Origin: JBFONV01 sp040779335
GTDB taxonomy: Bacteria > Pseudomonadota > Gammaproteobacteria > Enterobacterales > Alteromonadaceae
DNA: 64,000 nucleotides
Reading direction: 5' to 3'
Assembly: GCA_040779335.1 (NCBI GenBank)
Contig: JBFONV010000002.1
Location: 124,001 to 188,000, forward strand
The translations under genes were made by a program, and so were the position numbers. Below the pieces are notes generated by a model. That model did no database searches. It was given only the letters and a program-made list of their open reading frames with translations, and was not told the DNA's origin. Below, one piece after another: positions 33,265-41,781 of this stretch. Each line of letters opens with the position of its first letter. Position 1 is the stretch's first letter.

Positions 33265-33291
33265 AAAAAAAGCGCTTAATAGCGCTTTTTT
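33265..33291 (+). terminator. Rho-independent terminator after suhB
   Basis: AGCGCT at 33271-33276 and 33281-33286 pair around TAAT, extended by A-run/T-run pairing (33265-33270 with 33287-33291). It lies about 40 bp after suhB. Confidence 0.9.
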
Positions 33292-33696
33292 AATACGATA
33301 ATTTAATACTTTCGCCCCTATTGACTTTACCTAAGTTTCAAATATTACCGCTCTAGGCTTTATATAGTTGTAATGCTGCATATTGATTTCACCAACGTAT
33401 TTTAAGCAATGCGAACAACATACGAAAATCAATTTATACAATCAAATATAAAACGATTAACCACCAATTGTGTTTCAGAGTAATAACAACTGTAAATACA
33501 AATGTCACTCAAATACACTGTTAAAATAAATTAAACAAAAATATCAAATAAATATACAAAACGAACGAATGTAATCACGCATTTTCTCTTACATTCAAGC
33601 GCAAAATCTTTACAACTTTTCGTTATATATTTGCCACTATTAGGGTGCGGTAAGGAAGACATTTGTAATCAACGAAACCATCTGTGGAGAATAATT
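33292..33696. other. AT-rich intergenic region, no features recognised
   Basis: About 400 bp of AT-rich sequence before the DUF3718-like gene. No gene or RNA was seen; it should contain that gene's promoter, but no convincing -35/-10 was found. Confidence 0.4.
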
Positions 33697-34044
33697 ATGA
33701 ATAAAATTCAAGCGACATCTTTAGCAATAATAGCACTACCTCTTTTGCTTGTAACAACCTCTAGTCAAGCATCAATGGACCCTACGTTAGAAAAAGCATT
33801 AGTAAAAATATGTAAAGCAGCAAGCAGTAATATACCGCTTAAACTTAAAGATTCGATTTCGGATTATCATTTAACGGAACGAAAGGTTGCTCTAAATGTA
33901 ATGTGCAACGGTAACGATATTATTAGTTTTGCCGAACAACATTACGCAGACAAAACAGCTAACCGATTAAAGAGAAGCGTTGGTCAAGTCAGTATTTCCG
34001 ATGTTGCTGCTATTTCTAATATAAATGTTACATTCAAAGAGTAA
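33697..34044 (+). CDS. Small exported protein, DUF3718-like
   Basis: From ATG 33697 (GGAGA ribosome site 8 bp upstream; a longer frame opens at 33631 but has no such site) the protein has 115 residues. It has a signal peptide MNKIQATSLAIIALPLLLVT ending near SQAS. The mature part has two cysteines (KICKAAS and VMCNGND), probably a disulfide, and LTERKVALNVMCNGNDI, a pattern of the DUF3718 family of Alteromonadales. It should be periplasmic; its function is unknown. It is a single gene with its own intergenic regions. Confidence 0.7.
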   Translation: MNKIQATSLAIIALPLLLVTTSSQASMDPTLEKALVKICKAASSNIPLKLKDSISDYHLTERKVALNVMCNGNDIISFAEQHYADKTANRLKRSVGQVSISDVAAISNINVTFKE

Positions 34045-34134
34045 GTGAGAACAAAGTAATTATGTTAATTCGAACGCCAGTGTTCACAGAGGTAATAGTG
34101 AGCACTGGTATCGAATCATAATGATAAAAGTAAA

Positions 34135-35586
34135 TTAGTTACCATAGCCACCAAAAGAGCCTGCAGGCCCTGGGAAAACCACCGGACTTTCAAAGCCATC
34201 TTTCGCGACACTGCTCACGCCGAAGAAATAATTGTCGATAACAATATTTTTTAGCTCAAACTCTGTAACGTCGCCGACATATTGACTGTGGGTCCAAGTT
34301 GGCTCTGTTGTTAAACGCCAATGGACACGATAGCCCGCAAGGTTCTTTGCCATATCACCTGTTGGACGTTGCCATTTAAGTGTTGTTGATGGTTTAACAG
34401 CCCCTGATATTTCAGTATTAGCCGGTGGCGCAGGTGCCCATGCCATAGAGGCCATAGTAACTGCATTTAATGAGGTTAATTTAGCATTAAACGCAAAGTC
34501 TACCCCTGAAATAACATCGCCATATTCTCGACCGTTTTCAGTGCTAATATTTTGATGCTGGCGATCATAATGTTCATTAGTCTCCATTATTCGCACAGCG
34601 GGATAGCCAACAGCATTAAACGGACGATGATGCCCGCCACGACCAAACCGGTCTAATCTATAAACCATCATGACATCTAAATTAGGGATGTATTGATCGG
34701 CTATTTTATCGATATAACGCGCAACATTGCGTGATGGTGAGTCAACTTCGCCACCAGTAAACCGGCGTTTCTTCGCTTCTTCTGGTGTTTCAACGTATCG
34801 CACACCTTCTGAAAAAACCCGCGCGGTAGTGTTATTAATTACCCCATTAATACCAGAAATATTGCCGATCATGTCATTGTTAATTACCGCTTCAACGCGC
34901 CAGCCTTCTTTTTGCGCGATGCCTGCCATAATTTTCCCGCCAAATAAGCCTTGCTCTTCCCCCGACAACGCGGCGTAAACTATGGTGCCTGCAAACTTGT
35001 ATTGGGAAAGAACTCGCGCTGCTTCAATGACGCCGGCAACCCCAGAGGCATTATCATTAGCCCCTGGAGAAACACTGGTATAATCAAGTGGGTCGCTCAC
35101 CCTCGAATCAATATCACCCGACATAATAATTTGGCGATTAGGATCTAACTGCCCACGCTGAATTGCGATAACGTTCACAACTTCTGTTGGTTCAGGTATG
35201 CGCTTTTCACCAGAAAAAGTTTGCTTTTGATAACTGATTTCTAAACAACCACCACATTGCTCGGAAATTTTTTCAAATTCGGCTTTTATCCAACGCCGAG
35301 CAGCGCCTATTCCTTGAATATCAGAGTCCGTTTGCGAAAGCGTATGTCGAGTACCAAAACTTACTAACTTAGTTACGTCGGCTTTTAATCGCTCAGCACT
35401 CACTTGCTGTTGTATTTCTCGTAAAATCAGCTGTTCACTAGGAGGAACAATTATTGTTGCTTCTTTAGCGATCGCATTATTACTAAACAAAGCCGCAGCA
35501 TTTGTCGCCGTAATAACACCCACTATTTTCAGGTATTTAGAAATGGTCGTGCTTAAAGACTTGCTCGCGTCATACATAAAGTTCAT
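34135..35586 (-). CDS. M28-family metallopeptidase with C-terminal fibronectin-like domain
   Basis: The 483-residue protein has an N-terminal signal-like stretch (YLKIVGVITATNAAALF, cut near AIAKE). The M28 core shows SPGANDNASGVAGVIEAA (about residues 176-193), ALSGEEQGLFGG (about 203-214, catalytic and metal Glu), NNDMIGN (about 234) and HHRPFN (about 319), which supply most of the two-zinc site. The first ligand, usually His in GHxDS, is Asp here (SGDIDS, near 155). The C-terminal region from about 400 has fibronectin III-like strands (LKWQRPTGDMAKNLAGYRVHWR). Family members are secreted aminopeptidases. It has no visible operon partner. Confidence 0.85.
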   Translation of the reverse strand: MNFMYDASKSLSTTISKYLKIVGVITATNAAALFSNNAIAKEATIIVPPSEQLILREIQQQVSAERLKADVTKLVSFGTRHTLSQTDSDIQGIGAARRWIKAEFEKISEQCGGCLEISYQKQTFSGEKRIPEPTEVVNVIAIQRGQLDPNRQIIMSGDIDSRVSDPLDYTSVSPGANDNASGVAGVIEAARVLSQYKFAGTIVYAALSGEEQGLFGGKIMAGIAQKEGWRVEAVINNDMIGNISGINGVINNTTARVFSEGVRYVETPEEAKKRRFTGGEVDSPSRNVARYIDKIADQYIPNLDVMMVYRLDRFGRGGHHRPFNAVGYPAVRIMETNEHYDRQHQNISTENGREYGDVISGVDFAFNAKLTSLNAVTMASMAWAPAPPANTEISGAVKPSTTLKWQRPTGDMAKNLAGYRVHWRLTTEPTWTHSQYVGDVTEFELKNIVIDNYFFGVSSVAKDGFESPVVFPGPAGSFGGYGN

Positions 35587-35777
35587 CTACTCTGCAGATT
35601 AATAACTCACTAAACGATATCACATTACCTCCTTGTCACGAGTTCAGTTGTCGTAAAAATCATTCAGGTAAACGCATCTTTAATAACTAATTAATATAGT
35701 CAACACGCAACAATAAGTAGATGGTTATAAGTATAATCGGTATCATATGAACAAGACGATGATCAGGTTGCGCCAAA

Positions 35778-36572
35778 ATGTTAGATAATTTACCCACACA
35801 CAAACGACCCTTTATAGCAGGGGAAGTTGCGCTTGTAGGCGCAGGACCTGGCGACCCTGATCTACTAACCTTGCAAGCTTATCGCATCATTAAGCAAGCA
35901 GAAGTCGTTATTTACGATCGCCTAGTCAGCAAAGCAATAATGAGCCTATTGCCAAATGATTGTGAAAGAATTTACGTTGGTAAAAAACAAGCGATACATC
36001 GCGTACCGCAAGAAAATATCAACCAGCTATTAGTCGATCATGCTAAACAAGGTAAAAAAGTGGTTCGATTGAAGGGAGGAGATCCTTTTGTATTTGGTCG
36101 TGGCGGAGAAGAAGCGCTATATTTGCTTGCCAATAATATCGCTTGTCATATTGTTCCTGGTTTAACGGCTGCATCAGCTTGTACAAGCTATGCCGGGATC
36201 CCGTTAACACACCGCCAAGTTGCACAAAGTTGTACATTTATAACTGGCAATGTCCAAAATAATGGTGAGTTAGACCTGCCTTGGCATACGCTTAATGATA
36301 AAAAGCAAACGGTTGTCTTCTATATGGGTATCACGAGCTTACCCATGATCACTGAGCAATTAACATCAGCAGGTAGAGACGCTAATACCCCTGCTGCGCT
36401 TATTTATAAGGGTACGCAACCTGAGCAAAAAGTTTACCGTAGCACGTTAGCACAATTATCAAGTTTGGTAGAGGCCGAAAACATCAAGCCACCCGCATTG
36501 ATTATTATCGGTGATGTAGTCAGTACATTTAAAGAAGAGTATTTAAGCAACATTGGCTATTTGTCTAACTAA
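35778..36572 (+). CDS. cobA: Uroporphyrinogen-III C-methyltransferase
   Basis: The 264-residue protein has the tetrapyrrole methylase motifs GEVALVGAGPGDPDLLTL (residues 15-32), YVGKKQAIHRVPQENIN, RLKGGDPFVFGRGGEE (about 97-112) and VPGLTAASACTSYAGIPLTHR (about 126-146). It methylates uroporphyrinogen III twice with AdoMet to give precorrin-2, for siroheme or cobalamin. It is the single-domain (CobA/SUMT) form, without the CysG dehydrogenase/chelatase part. No nir or cob genes adjoin it. ATG 35778 is the likely start. Confidence 0.94.
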   Translation: MLDNLPTHKRPFIAGEVALVGAGPGDPDLLTLQAYRIIKQAEVVIYDRLVSKAIMSLLPNDCERIYVGKKQAIHRVPQENINQLLVDHAKQGKKVVRLKGGDPFVFGRGGEEALYLLANNIACHIVPGLTAASACTSYAGIPLTHRQVAQSCTFITGNVQNNGELDLPWHTLNDKKQTVVFYMGITSLPMITEQLTSAGRDANTPAALIYKGTQPEQKVYRSTLAQLSSLVEAENIKPPALIIIGDVVSTFKEEYLSNIGYLSN

Positions 36573-36830
36573 TATAAAATGCGTTCAATGCAAAGCTAAA
36601 GAAAATGGCCGTAATCAGGTTCAGTCACTATAAAAAGCTCTGCAGGAACAAGAAAGTTACAATAAATAACAGCACTTCCTCTCACCTCCTTACCTGTTAA
36701 CTCAGATAGCATAGCGGTCATTGCTTAGCCTATTTTACTTGGGTTGCTGATAAATCAAGCAAGGAACTTGCAATAACCACAACCTCGATGTACCATCACA
36801 ACACATGGAACAAGTGGAACACCAAAATCT

Positions 36831-37211
36831 ATGGAAATAATCATTGATATCGATGACCCAACACCATTGTTTTCGCAGTTAATAGAGCAAATAAAAAATG
36901 CGGTTATTGCTGGGAAGTTAAACCCTGGTGATGCATTACCGTCTATAAGGCAGTTGGCCAATGATCTTGAACTTAACAGTAAAACCATTGCTAAAGCCTA
37001 CCGGTTATTAGAACGAGACGCGGTTATTCAAGCCAAAGGTTACCGCGGTACCTTTGTGCACCCTGATGCACAAAAAAACTGCACCATTGATTTAAATGAA
37101 TGGGTTAATGAACAGCTTAATAAAACAATAGCCAGCTTCAGAGATGCTGGAGTTACCGATTCTGAAATACGCATTGCCTTTAGCAATGCAATGAATAATC
37201 AAAAGAATTAA
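36831..37211 (+). CDS. GntR-family regulator, YtrA type
   Basis: The 126-residue protein has a GntR winged helix at residues 8-75 (PLFSQLIEQIKNAVIAGKL, ALPSIRQLANDLELNSKTIAKAYRLLE) and a short C-terminal helix region instead of a large ligand domain, as in the YtrA subfamily. These small regulators commonly control an adjacent transporter or membrane protein operon; here the next gene, 10 bp on, is a membrane protein. It probably autoregulates this pair. No ABC ATPase, the usual partner of YtrA regulators, is present. Confidence 0.9.
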   Translation: MEIIIDIDDPTPLFSQLIEQIKNAVIAGKLNPGDALPSIRQLANDLELNSKTIAKAYRLLERDAVIQAKGYRGTFVHPDAQKNCTIDLNEWVNEQLNKTIASFRDAGVTDSEIRIAFSNAMNNQKN

Positions 37212-37221
37212 GGAGAAGGAC

Positions 37222-38085
37222 ATGCCAGAAAGTATTATTTTTTACATCGTATTTATTAGTCAAATTGTACTGATTTCTTTGTACTACCCTTACAAAGTAA
37301 CAAATAGAATGAACGAAGTGATTAACAAGTATCCGCCTTCGATATACCCAAAGCTCTACCCAGAGTCGCTAGCAAAAGTAGAAAAAGATCAAAAAATATA
37401 TCGACTATTAAATTGGGGAATTGCGTTAATAGGCGTTATTTTGCTTGTTATGGTTGGACTGTCGCCGTTTGAATTTCAATCTGGCGAAAAACACGCAGAA
37501 GGCATGCCGCTTTTCTACGGTATGCTCCAATTTATTCCAATGATATTACTCGAGGTTTCAAGCAGTAAACAATTTAAACTGATGAGAAAATCTAACCTCA
37601 GCCACACACGAAGCGCCGCACTGACTCCGCGTAAATTGTTTGATTATATTTCCCCAGTAACCATAGTGACAGCAGTAGTAGCCTATTTCGGTTACATAAT
37701 GTTTGATCTGTATATAAACGATTTTATTTGGACCAGTGATATTATTGTGCGAACCGTTTCTTTAACCCTATGTAATATATTGTTTATTGCTATAGCATCA
37801 CGTAATTTATATGGCAAAAAATTGGATCCCTTTCAAGATCCGAAAGATCGCCACAAGCTCATTAAATTTTCAGTCAACTCAATGGCAGTTGTCAGTATTT
37901 TTGCCAGCATGTTTTATATCGCAACCATTGCCATTGACTGGTTTGAATTACAACATTTCGAAATTGTCGTTAATAGCTTATATTTTCAAATACTGGCTAT
38001 ATTTGGGGTTGGAGCCATATTAAGAAGCGTAAAAATTGAAGATATTAATTTTGATGTCTACAAAAATGATGCTCAATCAGCATAA
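37222..38085 (+). CDS. Multi-pass membrane protein of unknown function, partner of GntR regulator
   Basis: The 287-residue protein is not recognised. It has about six or seven hydrophobic segments (IIFYIVFISQIVLISLYY near residue 5, WGIALIGVILLVMVGL near 70, IVTAVVAYFGYIMFDLYI near 150, SVNSMAVVSIFASMFYIA near 220 and others) separated by basic loops such as KRDRHK-like stretches. There is no catalytic motif. A good AAGGAGAAGG ribosome site precedes ATG 37222, 10 bp after the regulator gene, so the two are cotranscribed. It could be a transporter-like or stress-sensing membrane protein. Confidence 0.65.
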   Translation: MPESIIFYIVFISQIVLISLYYPYKVTNRMNEVINKYPPSIYPKLYPESLAKVEKDQKIYRLLNWGIALIGVILLVMVGLSPFEFQSGEKHAEGMPLFYGMLQFIPMILLEVSSSKQFKLMRKSNLSHTRSAALTPRKLFDYISPVTIVTAVVAYFGYIMFDLYINDFIWTSDIIVRTVSLTLCNILFIAIASRNLYGKKLDPFQDPKDRHKLIKFSVNSMAVVSIFASMFYIATIAIDWFELQHFEIVVNSLYFQILAIFGVGAILRSVKIEDINFDVYKNDAQSA

Positions 38086-38118
38086 TTGTTAAAACAAAAT
38101 ATTCTTTAAAAACACACT

Positions 38119-38153
38119 AACACGCAAAAGATCATTACGAACTTTTGCGTGTT
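38119..38153. terminator. Bidirectional terminator between the membrane protein gene and ltaE
   Basis: AACACGCAAAAG at 38119-38130 and CTTTTGCGTGTT at 38142-38153 form a perfect 12-bp stem around an 11-base loop. It lies between two convergent genes, with T-rich sequence on both sides. Confidence 0.8.
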
Positions 38154-38155
38154 AT

Positions 38156-39163
38156 TTATAATGCCTGCTTTAATGTCTGAATGAACCAATCAATATCAGC
38201 TTTTGAAATATCTAAATGCGTTACCAGCCTCATATAATGACTTGGGGTAAGCAAAATATTATCGCCTTTTAATTTTTCAGCAAGTTGTTGGACATCAATC
38301 TCAGTGCTTATTTTAGCAAATACCATATTGGTGGAAACATTGTCTACATTGACTTCAAAGCCCGTGACTGTGTTTAATTGCTCTGCCAAATACTTAGCGT
38401 TGTGATGATCATTAGCTAACTTACTGACATTATCGGTTAAGGCAATTTTTGCCGCAGCAGCTATTATTCCCGCTTGACGCATACCGCCACCGAGTACTTT
38501 GCGCCAGCGTCTAGCTTTGTGAATTAAATCATTGGAGCCTAATAACAAGGAGCCTATCGGTGCCCCTAGTCCTTTAGATAAACACACCGACATTGAGTCA
38601 AAATATTGGGCAATTTCTTTAATATCAACATCAAGTGCTGTGGCTGCGTTATAGACCCGCGCGCCATCTAAGTGCAATGATAATTGATGATGATCGACAA
38701 ATTCGCGTGCCTTAGCTAAGTAGGTTAAAGGTAACACTTTGCCACTTATGGTGTTTTCAAGGCTCAGTAATGTCGTTCGCGCATAATGAGGATCAATTGG
38801 TTTTATCGCGGCGCTTAGCTTGTCAAAACTCAAACTACCGTCTGGTTCATTCTCTATCGGCTGCGGCTGAATGGAACCAAGCACGGCAGCACCACCACCC
38901 TCAAATTTATAATTATGCGCCTGTTGCCCACAAAGGTATTCATCACCACGTTCGCAATGCGCCATTAATGCCAATAAATTTGCTTGCGTACCCGAGCTAC
39001 AAAAAAGGGCTACCTGAAAACCATGTCGGTCGGCTGACCATACTTCTAACTCATTAACTGTGGGATCATCACCATAAACATCGTCACCCACTGGCGCGCT
39101 GGCCATAGCTGCACGCATTTTTTCACAAGGTCTGGTTACGGTATCTGAACGAAAATCTATCAT
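38156..39163 (-). CDS. ltaE: Low-specificity L-threonine aldolase
   Basis: The 335-residue PLP enzyme begins MIDFRSDTVTRPCEKMRAAM, a signature of the family, and has the PLP-binding Lys197 in CLSKGLGAPIGSLL (same numbering as E. coli LtaE). Other motifs are GDDVYGDDPTVNELE and HLDGARVYNAA. It splits L-threonine and L-allo-threonine to glycine and acetaldehyde. It is a single gene facing a shared terminator. Confidence 0.94.
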   Translation of the reverse strand: MIDFRSDTVTRPCEKMRAAMASAPVGDDVYGDDPTVNELEVWSADRHGFQVALFCSSGTQANLLALMAHCERGDEYLCGQQAHNYKFEGGGAAVLGSIQPQPIENEPDGSLSFDKLSAAIKPIDPHYARTTLLSLENTISGKVLPLTYLAKAREFVDHHQLSLHLDGARVYNAATALDVDIKEIAQYFDSMSVCLSKGLGAPIGSLLLGSNDLIHKARRWRKVLGGGMRQAGIIAAAAKIALTDNVSKLANDHHNAKYLAEQLNTVTGFEVNVDNVSTNMVFAKISTEIDVQQLAEKLKGDNILLTPSHYMRLVTHLDISKADIDWFIQTLKQAL

Positions 39164-39492
39164 GTTGAAGCCTTTCTATAGAGTTGTTTAACGGCAAGTT
39201 ATAGCGAGATGCTAATGGATTTAACAATACGAATAAAGGGTTATGCACAACAATAGTGTCAAACCGAAAAAGTCGAATGTAATTAAGAAATGACAGACCA
39301 ATATTAGAACACAACAAAATAGGGACGTTAGCAATGCAAATAATGAGCAACTAAACGTTAAAACTATGCGCTCTGCTATACTAATTAAGTCCATAAAACT
39401 TATAGTAATTATTTGTGTCGCGTTAAAAAATGAGCAATGATGTCTAAATAACAACCATAATAATTAACAGACTTATCGAGTTTCGGTCCATC
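39164..39492. other. Intergenic region between ltaE and the HD-GYP gene
   Basis: About 330 bp with no gene. An extended -10 TGCTATACT lies at 39374-39382 for the rightward gene, about 110 bp before its ATG; no clear -35 partners it. Confidence 0.4.
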
Positions 39493-40719
39493 ATGATAAG
39501 AACTATTTCAATTGAAGAACTTGTAATTGGCATGTATGTAAAAGATGTTACATGGGCCAATAGTGCGTACAAAGTTAAAACTCAGGGACTGGTAAAATCT
39601 CAAAAAATCATTAATCAACTTAAAGACCAGGGAGTGGTGAGTTTGGTGGTCGAAGATGAACCAGCCATTAACACCAACGACGCTAGTACCTCAACAGAAG
39701 AGCCAAATGCTAACGTTCAAGCTCTGGCTGACAAACAACCTACCGACAAGGCACCACTGTTAAAACTAAGTAAAATAAAGCCTCGCTCATTAGAGGATGA
39801 GTTTTCACAATCATGTGATCTCTATGCTAATGCAACCGACAATGCTAAAGAAATATTTGACGATATTAATTCAGGAAAGCCGCTTAATGCGGGCGCGATA
39901 AATGCCTTTGCCGGAGCCATTACTGAATCGGTTATCCGTAATGAATATGCCATGGCAATACTGACGCGCATTCGCGATAAATCTACCTATCAATGGGAAC
40001 ATGCCATTAACTGCGCCATTTTAATGTGCGGTTTTAGCTTATATTTAGGACTGAAAAAAGAAACTGCGGCCCAAATCACCTTAGGGGCAATACTGCATGA
40101 CATAGGTAACGCGAAAGTCTCGCAAGGGATTCTAAATAAGCCGACCAAATTAACAGAAAATGATATTAGCGTTATTCAAAAACATGTAATGTGGGGATAT
40201 GATGCCTGCAAAAAAGACGGCTTAACGAATAAAATTGTTACCGATATAATCATCAATCATCATGAGCGCCTTGATGGTTCTGGTTACCCAAGGAAAATCG
40301 GTGAAAATAAGCTGTCTAAACTTGCTCGGATGATAGCGATTGTTGACGTTTATGATGCTATGACCGGCGATAAGCCTTATAAAGCAGGCGAGCAACCCGT
40401 TAATGCTTTTCGTTATTTGATGGCAAAGAATAATTTATTCGATCGCGCCTTAGTGCAACAATTTATAAAGTATCTTGGTATTCATCCTGTTGGTTCATTA
40501 GTAAAATTGTCGGATGAAAAACTGGCGATAGTAATTAAAGGCAACAGAGATGATCCAATGAAGCCATTAGTGAAAGTATTTTACAACCTTAAACATACTC
40601 GTTATATCACCTCGGTAAATTGCGATCTCGCTAAAGACGAAAAAACGACTATCGTTTCCCCTGTACGCCCCGATGATTACAAAATTAACATTGCTCGCAT
40701 GATCCGTGAAATTATTTAA
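39493..40719 (+). CDS. HD-GYP domain phosphodiesterase with N-terminal DUF3391
   Basis: The 408-residue protein has an N-terminal DUF3391 region (SIEELVIGMYVKDVTWANS, residues 1-70) and an HD-GYP domain (about 150-340) with the metal motif ILHDIGNAKVSQG near residue 201 and the signature HHERLDGSGYP near 255. The HH and GYP parts are intact, so c-di-GMP hydrolysis is likely. It has no membrane segment and no receiver. It can oppose the GGDEF protein at 23.0-24.3 kb. It ends just before a terminator. Confidence 0.92.
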   Translation: MIRTISIEELVIGMYVKDVTWANSAYKVKTQGLVKSQKIINQLKDQGVVSLVVEDEPAINTNDASTSTEEPNANVQALADKQPTDKAPLLKLSKIKPRSLEDEFSQSCDLYANATDNAKEIFDDINSGKPLNAGAINAFAGAITESVIRNEYAMAILTRIRDKSTYQWEHAINCAILMCGFSLYLGLKKETAAQITLGAILHDIGNAKVSQGILNKPTKLTENDISVIQKHVMWGYDACKKDGLTNKIVTDIIINHHERLDGSGYPRKIGENKLSKLARMIAIVDVYDAMTGDKPYKAGEQPVNAFRYLMAKNNLFDRALVQQFIKYLGIHPVGSLVKLSDEKLAIVIKGNRDDPMKPLVKVFYNLKHTRYITSVNCDLAKDEKTTIVSPVRPDDYKINIARMIREII

Positions 40720-40765
40720 TCAACTTGGCTTTATACCAAGTTAATTAAAATAACGTCCAGAACAT

Positions 40766-40796
40766 AAAAAAACCAGCAAGATAATTGCTGGTTTTT
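40766..40796. terminator. Bidirectional terminator between the HD-GYP gene and secF
   Basis: CCAGCAA (40773-40779) and TTGCTGG (40785-40791) pair around a 5-base loop, extended by AAAAA/TTTTT. It lies 46 bp after the HD-GYP stop and 25 bp after (on the other strand) the secF stop. Confidence 0.9.
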
Positions 40797-40821
40797 AATG
40801 TGCCTGAAAAAGCAAACGAGA

Positions 40822-41769
40822 TTAAGGCATCATTTGCTCTTGATCAGCGCCTTCTTTTTCTATCACTTCTGGGATCAAATCTTCTTTTGAAATCCCTAAT
40901 GATAATGCCACAAAACTGGCCACATAAATTGAGGAGTATGTACCAACAAATACACCAAACAACAAGGCTGTTGCAAAACCATGAATTAGGGCACCACCTT
41001 TAAAGAAAAGGGCTGCTAATACTAATAACGTGGTAATAGAGGTGATAAAAGTACGACTAAGAGTCTGCGATAGAGAAATATTAATAACGCTTTCTGCGTC
41101 TTCCCCTCTGATCTTACGGAAATTTTCCCGAATACGATCCGATACGACGATAGTATCGTTAAGTGAATAACCAATAACCGCCAAAACCGCCGCCAATACC
41201 GTTAAGTCGAACTCAAGTTGTAATAGTGAAAACAATCCTAAGGTCAATAAAACATCGTGAAATAAAGCAATAACAGAGCCTAGTGCAAAGCGCCATTCAA
41301 AACGAAAAGCAACATATACTAAGATACAGATCAACGCCGTTAACATCGCCAAACCGCCTTGTTCGGCCAGTTCGTCACCGACACTGGCGCCAACAAACTC
41401 TATGCGTCGCATATCTACTGCTTGGCCCGTTCCAGTTTGTAATAGATCTAGAACTTGGTTACCCAACATTTCAGCTTTAACATCTTCACGCAGCCCAAGG
41501 CGAATAACCACATCTCGACTGCTACCGTACAATTGTACTACAGCGTCATCAAAGCCATTTTTATCGAGCACATCTCTAATTTGATTTAAATCAGCCGCTT
41601 GTTGAAAACCAACTTCGATTAAGGTTCCGCCAGTAAAGTCTAAACCAAAATTCAGTTTATTCGTCGCCAATGAGACCACAGAGCCAATCATTAACAAGAC
41701 ACTAAAAATAGCCGCTACCTTGCGGTAGCTCATAAAGGCGACGGTTTCTTTTAAATTTAATATTTGCAT
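40822..41769 (-). CDS. secF: Protein translocase subunit SecF
   Basis: The 315-residue membrane protein has the signature of SecF: FGLDFTGGTLIEVGF (residues 41-55), then six membrane segments, with DTIVVSDRIRENFRK near residue 205. It forms the SecDF complex that uses the proton gradient to help pull preproteins through SecYEG on the periplasmic side. It lies 12 bp after secD. Confidence 0.96.
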   Translation of the reverse strand: MQILNLKETVAFMSYRKVAAIFSVLLMIGSVVSLATNKLNFGLDFTGGTLIEVGFQQAADLNQIRDVLDKNGFDDAVVQLYGSSRDVVIRLGLREDVKAEMLGNQVLDLLQTGTGQAVDMRRIEFVGASVGDELAEQGGLAMLTALICILVYVAFRFEWRFALGSVIALFHDVLLTLGLFSLLQLEFDLTVLAAVLAVIGYSLNDTIVVSDRIRENFRKIRGEDAESVINISLSQTLSRTFITSITTLLVLAALFFKGGALIHGFATALLFGVFVGTYSSIYVASFVALSLGISKEDLIPEVIEKEGADQEQMMP

Positions 41770-41781
41770 TGAATATCCAGC

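Noticed and set aside
33631..33696. N-terminal extension of the DUF3718-like protein
   Set aside because: The ATG at 33697 has a good ribosome site and starts a signal peptide directly; the extension has neither.
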